From Legionella_C dresdenensis (GTDB lineage Bacteria > Pseudomonadota > Gammaproteobacteria > Legionellales > Legionellaceae), in assembly GCF_042649825.1 (NCBI RefSeq), contig NZ_JBHSAB010000003.1, positions 1-64,000 of the forward strand: a DNA stretch of 64,000 nucleotides, given 5' to 3'. Each line of letters begins with the position of its first letter. Position 1 is the stretch's first letter. Positions 43,938 to 52,700 of the stretch are shown one piece after another. Made by a program: the position numbers and the translations under genes. The notes under the pieces are model-generated. The model was not told where the DNA came from. It searched no databases and saw nothing but the letters and a program-made list of their open reading frames with translations.

Positions 43938-45065
43938 TTACGCGAAAAACATTACTGGAATTGCACTTGTGGTTGCCTGACTCTGTACATATTGATCGCG
44001 TTCATTAATGATTTTATTTTTTAATTCTTCCAAATCAGGCGTCTTCGGGTTCCTATTTTTTATCTCGTCTTCACATGCCTTAATCAACTCGTCAAATTTT
44101 GTAATAATTTTATCTTTGACCGGGAGTGTAAAAAAATTGTTAGATCTTTCAAGTTTGCGCTCCAGCTTAAAAAGCTTAGGGGGTGTCAGAAGAAGCTCTA
44201 TTAATTGGTTGCGTAATACTTTAATTTGCACTTTTGCTTCCGTATCGCTCATGGATTTAGCAGAGGCTTGATTAATCCAGCTTACACCCTCAGGGCCATA
44301 TACAAGTTCACCAAATGTAAAAAAGCCGCTTAGTACAGAACCATGAGCCTCAGAACCAATTGCTGTGCGAGCTTGTTTAGAAGCAGGTTCTTCAGTTTTT
44401 TCCTCGCGTCTTGTCATTGCAGCGGCCGGTCTTTTTTCGCCAGTAACAGGTTCTGGAGGGTTTTTAGTAATAGATTTTATATGTTGTGCAATACTGCTGC
44501 CTGGCTGCGATATTAATTCCTGTTTTGCAGAAATAAGTTTATGGTTTTTTGAGCTTAACGTGATAAGATTTGTCTCAGGATCAGAAAAAAATACTCGAGC
44601 GATGTCAGTCTGTTGATCATAATGTTTTGGTGATGAATTCTGAAGATCATAAATAACAGTCAGCTTATCCGCGATTGAACCGACCGTTTCGTACGGATAT
44701 TTTTTAAGAAATTCATGACAATCATAATAATAGCCCATTGCACCATTAATTCTTGCATTAATTGCCCATTTTTTCATTAGCAGGTTTGACGTTACTTTCT
44801 GAAATTTAATTTTTATAAGACTATTAACCAACGCTGGCTCTATACCGTCAGGGATATTTGGGGCAGCTACATTGTACTGGTTAGCCAGATTAGTAAAGCT
44901 ACGCACGGCCACAGGATTGTTATTAGAGTACTGTACCAGGCATCCTGCTAAAGGAATGTGGGTTTGATATAAATAGTAAAGTTGGCTGCGCGATAATTGG
45001 GTGCTAATAAACTGCCCAGGGGTTTCTGGACTTATAAATTTCGCTAAAAACTCTTCATTTTTCAT
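43938..45065 (-). CDS. Hypothetical protein with NLS-like segment, 375 aa
   Basis: A soluble protein without recognised domains. Residues 1-200 look globular (YYLYQTHIPLAGCLVQY, YYYDCHEFLKKYPYETVGS). Residues 205-235 are a charged linker with KRPAAAMTRREEK and SKQAR, resembling a bipartite nuclear localisation signal (compare nucleoplasmin KRPAATKK). The last 130 residues are helical and charged (LERKLERSNNFF, FDELIKACEDEIKN). The C-terminus is hydrophobic, AIPVMFFA. It lies 200 bases downstream of the W-rich membrane protein on the same strand, separated by repeats. It may be a secreted host-directed protein. Confidence 0.65.
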   Translation of the reverse strand: MKNEEFLAKFISPETPGQFISTQLSRSQLYYLYQTHIPLAGCLVQYSNNNPVAVRSFTNLANQYNVAAPNIPDGIEPALVNSLIKIKFQKVTSNLLMKKWAINARINGAMGYYYDCHEFLKKYPYETVGSIADKLTVIYDLQNSSPKHYDQQTDIARVFFSDPETNLITLSSKNHKLISAKQELISQPGSSIAQHIKSITKNPPEPVTGEKRPAAAMTRREEKTEEPASKQARTAIGSEAHGSVLSGFFTFGELVYGPEGVSWINQASAKSMSDTEAKVQIKVLRNQLIELLLTPPKLFKLERKLERSNNFFTLPVKDKIITKFDELIKACEDEIKNRNPKTPDLEELKNKIINERDQYVQSQATTSAIPVMFFA

Positions 45066-45130
45066 AATTAATCAAATCGTATGCTAAGAAAGTCAAATTA
45101 TAAGGAAGAAAACTTAAGGAACTCTTAAAA

Positions 45131-45235
45131 TGGGCTGTGAAGCCCAACACTCCCTTTGTGCCGGACAATTTTTTTGTATTACATGTAGGTTGGGTCGTTC
45201 CGACCCCCAACCTACAAAAATTGTCCGGCACAAAG
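45131..45235. repeat. Nested palindromic repeat, GTAGGTTGGG and TTGTCCGGCAC families
   Basis: A GGGCTGTGAAGCCC palindrome at 45132-45145 is followed by 20-bp perfect outer arms CTTTGTGCCGGACAATTTTT (45154-45173) and its complement (45216-45235). These enclose a GTAGGTTGGG/CCCAACCTAC palindrome (45185-45215). The outer tail matches the one at 901-920, which shows that both are parts of one larger element. Confidence 0.75.
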
Positions 45236-45265
45236 CAACACTCCTTAATGAATAACCCGGATAGG

Positions 45266-46225
45266 CTAGTTTAACCATCTCGGTGAATCAAATTCAATTT
45301 CCAACTCCTCTTCGCTATTAGCAGCAGAAGCAGGGAGAGGCGCTGATTGGGAAAACAGCGCGGGTACAGCTCTGGCTGGCGTAGCGGTTGGCCTTTCTGG
45401 CTCCTGCGAAGCCGTCGTTTCCGCAGCGGGGGCTGAATGATTGTCTGATATGGTTGGCGCTTCAGGTTCTGGCGGAGCCGTCGTTTCCGCAGCCGGGGCT
45501 GAATGATTATCTGGTATGGTTGGCTCTGTCGGTTTGACAGGTGGTATTTCTTCACTGCCCGGTTCTTGCGGAGCCGCACACGGCTGTACCTTATTTCGTG
45601 CCAGGTCGGCGGATAATTTTGCACGTTCAACAGCGGTTTCATTACACCTTTTTTGCAATAGTTCAATTTGAGTGCGCAGCGCTTTTTTTTCTTCTTCACT
45701 CGCTTGGAACTTTTGTTCATTAATTTTTGCATTTATAGACGCAGTAGCTCTATTTGCTGCTGCTTCATAATAGTCATTACGGCTTTCACGGAGCAGGGTC
45801 TCAGCTTCTTCCAGGCGGTTATCCATAATCAACTTGATCACCAGCACAATCAAGGCCACGATAGCAGCTGCTGCACCGCCAAGCAATATAGCGCTAAGCA
45901 ACGCCGCTCCATAAGCTGCAAAACCAACCGCTACCAGGATGCCAAAAGCTAATATCGCAAAACCAAGCACAAACCAGTTACCCCGATCCTTGGCAAACTC
46001 AGCCAGTTCATTCCAACACTCTTTAAACCAGTCTTTTAAATCAATCCCTTTCTGCCGAAACCAGTCCATTACGTTAGCGAAAGTAAAATCATCCCAGAGA
46101 TCGCTGCACCACTCTTTAAAATCTCCCCATTTTTCGCTGCACCAATCTTTTATCGATGCGGCCTTATCGCCAATCCAATCTTTAAGATTACCCAGATGTG
46201 CTAAAATTGAATCCAAAAATTCCAC
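45266..46225 (-). CDS. Trp-rich amphipathic, membrane and coiled-coil protein, 319 aa
   Basis: Starts at GTG 46225 with a GAGGT upstream, seven bases after the preceding gene. Residues 1-80 are an unusual amphipathic stretch with tryptophans spaced through KDW/KEW units (LKDWIGDK, IKDWCSEKWGDFKEWC, LKDWFKECW). Residues 84-135 are a membrane hairpin of small and aliphatic residues. Residues 136-210 form a coiled coil (SEEEKKALRTQIELLQKRC). The tail is Pro/Ala/Glu-rich with a 17-residue tandem repeat, PTIPDNHSAPAAETTA and PTISDNHSAPAAETTA (about 235-272). No family recognised. Position suggests an accessory or immunity partner of the large toxin-like protein. Confidence 0.65.
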   Translation of the reverse strand: MEFLDSILAHLGNLKDWIGDKAASIKDWCSEKWGDFKEWCSDLWDDFTFANVMDWFRQKGIDLKDWFKECWNELAEFAKDRGNWFVLGFAILAFGILVAVGFAAYGAALLSAILLGGAAAAIVALIVLVIKLIMDNRLEEAETLLRESRNDYYEAAANRATASINAKINEQKFQASEEEKKALRTQIELLQKRCNETAVERAKLSADLARNKVQPCAAPQEPGSEEIPPVKPTEPTIPDNHSAPAAETTAPPEPEAPTISDNHSAPAAETTASQEPERPTATPARAVPALFSQSAPLPASAANSEEELEIEFDSPRWLN

Positions 46226-46232
46226 AATTACC

Positions 46233-46700
46233 TCATTTGTTAAAGTTGTTTATAGCGTTTCGCAGTGATTCAAGTTCGCCATCTGTTTTTTCTTGAGTAT
46301 ATTTAAACTCGCGCAACGCTTCTTCAGCGATCACCTTGCTAGTATCTGCTTCAGTCTTCACAGAAGCGATAAATGCCTGTTCGCAATCGGCTTCAGTATT
46401 AGAAAAAAGAGAATAAGGGTTGGGTTGCAGCGGCTCTATACCTGCTTCATTTTCCAGAATTGCTTTAATACGTCTTAGCTCCCTCAACTCTTCCTGGTTT
46501 TCTTGCCAACGGGCTTGATCCGCCAGGGCTTCAAGCTCTTCTTGTTTAGCTTCCTCTTTAGCTAACCTGGCTTTATCTTTCAAATAAGCTGCTTCTTGCT
46601 CAATCTGTTTGCGAATTCGCTCTTTTTCTGTAAAGGGTTGCTGTATAGTCTTGCTACATTGTTCTACAGCCTCAATTATTGTATTAAAAAAACTCAACAT
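46233..46700 (-). CDS. Coiled-coil protein, 155 aa (possible immunity or chaperone)
   Basis: GAGGT lies eight bases before the ATG. The product is highly charged helix: EKERIRKQIEQEAAYLKDKARLA and EELRELRRIKAILENE suggest a coiled coil over residues 25-90. There is no signal peptide. It begins 23 bases after the 2607-residue protein ends, the place of an immunity gene in contact-dependent toxin loci. Whether it neutralises a toxin is unknown; a chaperone or structural role is equally possible. Confidence 0.6.
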   Translation of the reverse strand: MLSFFNTIIEAVEQCSKTIQQPFTEKERIRKQIEQEAAYLKDKARLAKEEAKQEELEALADQARWQENQEELRELRRIKAILENEAGIEPLQPNPYSLFSNTEADCEQAFIASVKTEADTSKVIAEEALREFKYTQEKTDGELESLRNAINNFNK

Positions 46701-46723
46701 ATTAATACCTCGTTAATGTCAAA

Positions 46724-49700
46724 TTAAAATCCAAATTGTTTTAAAATCCCCGCATAATCCGCTGTTCGGGTTAAATCCTCTGGTGTTTTGTAATTACCGT
46801 AAGGCAATTCTGTCCGGGTAGCCTGTATCTTTTCCAGGCCGCTTTCTTTAGCAGCAAAGAAACGTAAACGGCCTTCAACCACAAAATTGCCTTTTGCAGT
46901 TTCTACAAACTTGATTGGTTCCTTAATGCCATAGGTTTTTACACTGCTTAATAATTTCTCGTAATTGGAAACACTGGCAGATGTACCGCTGGCCGCTTCG
47001 AAAGAGTTAATGTCGGCGTAAACATTCTCAGGCTTAAGCATTTGCTTTTTGAATAAGCCAATGGTTTCTATTGAAAACTTGCTGATAGACGCTTGAGAAA
47101 TCAGCTTACTAACGGCGGCATAGCCTGCAGGAATAAGCAAAACGAAATTTTTTGTTTGCTCAGCCAAACCGGTATCCCAACCAAAACTGCCAGTAATCAT
47201 GACAAAATTGGTATCGTATTCTTCGCCAGTGAAAGCAGTCATCGCCCCAGCCTGGAACCGATCGAGGCCATCAGCAACAGCAGCGCCGCCCGCAGCCGGG
47301 CCAATGATGCTGGGCAGTGTTGCTAAAGCTTCTCCTGCACCCAGTAAGCCTTCAATGGCGCCAACGCCTGCTTGCATAAAACCGCTAATTCTGGTTTTCC
47401 AATGCCAGCCTTTTTCGGTTGTTTTACTAACGGCTGCGGCGGTGGCAGCGGACGATAACGTGCCAACGGAACTTATCTTGAGTAACTTTGGATCAATTTC
47501 ATGACCATTAAACAGAAGATTTTGTACACTAAAAAAAGCATCTTTGGCTAACTCAGCCGTTTCAGGAGTCAAATTGAGACTGTCGGTAATGGCATTATAA
47601 CTGGTTCCATGAGTGGTTCCGGTAATCAGATCATGGGCGCCTGTTGTTACATTATCAAGGGCATTTGCGGCTTGGGTAGCAGCAACGACGCTGCCAACTA
47701 TTGTTTCGGTTTCCACTAAGGCGATTGCGCCCTGGGTCAATCCCATAGCCATTCGGCCTAATCCGCGTAAACGAGTAGCGCAATGGGATTCCTGCTCAGG
47801 CGTTTGGCTCGGGGTATTATTGTGATAAACATATTGCTGATCAGGATCAAATACAGTGAATGGATTATTGTGTGCTTTTGAGTTTTTCTTACCAAAAAAG
47901 CCTTGTGAACTCATTATGCCCGAGTCACTGTTATCAAAACAAAATGGATCATCATTATTATTGCTTTCAGCGGCCTGAGCCGGGCTTATCAAAAAGTCAG
48001 GCAAGTCGCCGTTTGCTTTTTTAGTTTTAGCCGGTTTTGATGATTTTTTTTGTTTACTGTTGTTAATATAGACCACATGCTCATCCAGACTCAACGATTC
48101 AAGTAACGCACTGTCATCAAGCGGTAATACCAGCTTTTTTAAAGTAGTTAATTTTTTACCGTTTCGTACCAGCTTATGCTTTACAGTGGGTTTTTTCCCG
48201 GTTTGTTTGGTAATTTTCTTTTTCAGCGCTAATGGCTCTGCTTTAGGGTGAGTTAAATAAACAGGCCGCTGAGGACTTAACTTTGCAGCCGCCCAGCGTA
48301 AATTAACTGCTAATTGACTGGCTGTTTGATGATTGGGAAGGGGAATAGTGAAATGATGATTATAATGTTGGTTGTGATGTATTTCATCAGGACTGGAAGA
48401 ATCTGTAATAATTTTGCCGGTAACTGTTGATGAGTTCAGGCTAGTACCCTTATCGCCATGGATGGCAGTATGTGCTGTTGCCTGATAATCAGTTTTAGCG
48501 TAATCAATAGTGGCGCTGGCTATTCTTTTAGCCGGTTGATAACCACTGGCAGGAGGTTCTGGTATAGCTACGCTGCCCGTAAAGTCGTTGATATTGCCGG
48601 AAAAGCCCATGCTTTTGCCTTTACGATACTGTTCAACCGGTTTTGATGTAATCGGTGCGTTTAAACTGACTTGCTGGTGCGAGAGAATTATCACGCCCTC
48701 ACTGGTGATGCCCTCAGTTTTAAACTGATCGTCAATGGCTTCATCAGTAATGATGCCTGCGGGGGAATCAATCAACACACTGTCTTCATTTTGGATCTTA
48801 AAGCTGAAGCTGCCATCGGTACTGGCTGACGCGCTGCCTTGTTCGCTATGCCGCTCGCTGGTATGTGAAATAATTGATACATGGCCGGCGTGGCCGATTA
48901 AGCGCTTGGCACGCAGTACCCCGCCATCGAGTAACAAAAGGTCTAAATCCATATCAAAATCACCGCTAACATCAAAAGAGGCGTTATGGTAAACATGGGC
49001 TTCTTCTCGTGCGTAACTGCTGCTGCCGCTAACTGATAAATCATACAGTTTGCTTAAACGGCTGCTAAAACCAATCTCTGAGCTGCTCGATTGATAGCTG
49101 CTCGATAACACTCGTCCATTGACGATAAAATTTCTGGCATGGCCTCTGACATCACCGTTTACTTTGGTATTCACCCCATCAAAAACTGCATCGCCTGAGA
49201 GATTCAGTCTCATGCCATCGATATTAATATACCCTGAACCTGACGTTTCATAATTTGAGCGGATATGAGAGCCTGTAAAGTTCAATGACAGTTTGGGATC
49301 CTTATATTGATTTAGTCCCGTATGATCCAATAAACCTTGTAACCAGCTCCGTTGGCGAGCCGCTTGTGTAATTTCATTACTGGTATTTAATACTTCCAGC
49401 GCTGCGTCAATTGCAGCTTCTGTACCGCCATTCCGTAATGCTTTCAATTTATTGCAAATTGGATCAGGCGTAGTTAACGGAATAACAATTTTATCTCTTG
49501 GCGTTGCTAAGCCAATAACGGTCCAATCACCTATTCTTAAGCGTACGCCGCGATTATTATATTGATAAGAATGATGCAGCGTTGAGTTGGTATTAATCCA
49601 GTTTTGCCCGGAGACCTGGGGAATACCGCCTTCAATATCAGTGCCGCGGGTTATAAAGTCGCCGCCGCCTGCATCAAAATCAAAAGGAACATCTTTAGGC

Positions 49701-52700
49701 ATTCGGATAACAGTGGGGCTGGAAAACTCATCAAACCGTTTAAGTTCAGATTCAAATAGCCCGCCGAACCAGGAATCCCGTTCATACTCTTCCCGCTTAC
49801 CGATAATATCTTCACATACAATATTATGCTTAATCCCATCCTGGTTTAACAAATGAATATGGGGTGTGGTATGGCTGCTTAACGTTGTGCCGACAAAAGA
49901 AGCGCCGCCGCGGTGGATAGTAAAATCGTAACAACCCTCTTCCGAGGCAATAACTGCCTGGCTAACCTGGGTTTGTACCCGAATGTGTATTTTATTGCGC
50001 AGACCAAGCCAACTTTTTTCATGTTTGTAGCTTACAATGGTTGTAATTTCAGCCTGCGAATCAACGCCGTTATACAGATCGCCAACAATATTACCTTTCG
50101 CTACCGTGATGCCTCTGTTCTTAAATTTGCCATGATCTGAAATCAAAGCAATACCAGTATTGCCATGACTTGTGCTTTTGCCGCCTGCGATAGTGCTTTG
50201 TTTGTGTTCTGTGTGTGTGCCGTGCCGGTCTTTCACTTCGCTATCAGCAGAAATATTTTCTATATCATCATAGCTGTGAATTTCAACATAATTGCCAACC
50301 AGATTGCCGCCAATGTTGGTCGCTTTACCCGTGCGGGCACGGACATAGGTTTCGGCGCCGGTTATATCGCTTTCCTGGTTAATCGCATCATGATAGGCAT
50401 CTATTACTACCGTGCCTTTTTCTGCTTTGACCGTGTCCCGAATAATTACATCGCCTTCGTCCGCTTTTAAAAAGACCCCTGCCTCGGCGTCAATTCCATT
50501 TACGACATCGAAATTTCCTTTAGCTTTTTCAAAACCGCGCGCATATTCCGAGGTTTGCTTAACAAAGGTTACGTCTTCTCCGCGGATGGTGACGGCGCCT
50601 TTATGGCGAATATTTTCTGTTATATTATAAGCTTGATGAGGGTTATTAACTGTAATTGCACGTGAAACGCCTACTTCGCCATAGAGCTCGCCGCGCGTAT
50701 TAACAAAATCGTCAATATTTTTAATATCAGTATCCTGGGCAATTAAATCACCGGTTTCTACTGAACCCCACTCCACATCGCCGTAAGTTTCAGAAAATAC
50801 GTCGGTATAAATATGGCCTTCTGAATTATCCAGTTTTTCCCCGGACATACTGAGTTTTACAGCGGCTTCTACGCCTGCATTAATCTTATATAAAGAGTGT
50901 TCCGTTTTTTGATAACTGGCATTAGCTCCGGCATTGATTGAAAAAAGCGACTTGCTAATCGAATTATCTGTCAGGGTAGCGCTTGCATTGATGTCAATTA
51001 CACTTTCCTGCACATTCGATGGCCCAAATACAATGTTTGCCGCATTAGCAACGGTAGACAATGAAATCGATTCAAGCTGATGTGGAACAGCCTGGAAATT
51101 TTCTTTACTAAACGTGTCGCCGCATTCCGTGAAACCATGCACGGCATTGATTCCTGAAACGATTAAACCTTTCGCGGCAAGAGCCAAATCAAGATAATCA
51201 AGCGCGCTTTTATCGTCTATATTTTCCATATAGTCGCATATTAAGCCCCAGTGATGTCCTGGATTTTGAGCAAAAGAGTAAAGCCCTTTACCAACCTTAT
51301 AAGCAACAGGTAAAACTTTAAAACCGATATCAATCAGACCGCTAAACTGCGGGAAAATCATATTGAGCAACAGCTCGCCGCATTCAAGCAATTTATGGGG
51401 TGTAAAAGCCGCTTGCCAGCGGGAAGGGAGGTTTGGAGCATTAACGCTAAAACCGCTTAAGTTGATAACCGATTGGTTGACTTTGTTATAGGACGCTGAA
51501 AAACAGCCAATTTCACTGCTCAGTAGTGCTTTAGTATAATAGCTGTCGCAGGAGTCAGTAATGGATAAAAAATTAAGCGCAAAAAGCGCATTGACCACTG
51601 TATTTTTGGTTTCAATGCTACTGCCTAAACGAAGCAGGCCGCGCTGGGCTTTAAGCTGTACCAACTCGCCGGCAGACATTGCGCCGCCTATATCGTAAAG
51701 ATATTTAACATCAATCAAAATCTCCTCAATCATATCAATGGTAGTATTATTTTCGTAGACTCGACCTTTTACGGCGAATTTATTACCATGAAATTGTGAT
51801 GACGGCGAAAACCAGATCTGATCGCCCTGAAGAAACAGTTCGCCTACCGAAGAATTGGCGCCCAAGCGGGCAGTTAACCGGTTATCAGCAACAATACTTC
51901 CTTTGCTGCCTCCTAGTTGAGGGCTATTAATTTCAACATTGCGTCCACGTAACAACGCGTCATTAAGGGTGACCTTAGAACGCGTGCCCAGCATTAAATC
52001 CTTGCGAGCAGAGACAGAGCCGTTAAATTCTGCTTTTAGCCTATTGTAAATATTTATAGTATCCGCCACGGCCTGAGCGCCATAACTGATTTCCAGCGCT
52101 CCGAACACGTCCAGTTTATTTCTGGCTTGTACTTGAGATTTGTCGCCTGAACCGTTAATGCTTCCATCCGGGGTGATTGTCAAATCTGTTTTCGAATCCA
52201 GAGTGGAGGTTTTATCAATCTTAACCGCACTGTGAACAATAAGATTCCCGGCAGTTACACGGGAGTTATTTTGATAGGTTTGCGGGCGAACAAGTAAACC
52301 TTCTTCCAGCACTTCTATTACTGAGTTATCGAGCTCCGCCCGATTATCCATGGTTAAGGTTTTAAACACAGCAACTGAATGGTTAAGCTTTACATCGCCT
52401 GACAAGACCGCAATGGCGTTCTTGCCTGCGATCTTCGTATTATTGTTTGCGGTTAGCGAGCTCCCGGCATCACTTGTAATTTGCTGATTAACATGAATTT
52501 CGGTATTGTCAGTTACTGCAGCGCCATGGTATTGGCTAAGTAATCTGACTATCATTTTGACTTGATCTAACGAAAGTTTCCCTGCTATTAGCGAAAAATC
52601 ACAATTGATTTCCGCGCCTTGTATCTCGGTTTCAGAATCAGGCGAACTATTATAAAAGGCGGTATTAACCTGACTGTCTGCATCAATTTTGCCCTTGCCG

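Noticed and set aside
49587..50630. Several plus-strand open frames inside the giant minus-strand gene
   Set aside because: They lack ribosome sites and known domains, and the minus-strand frame is continuous over 2607 codons.
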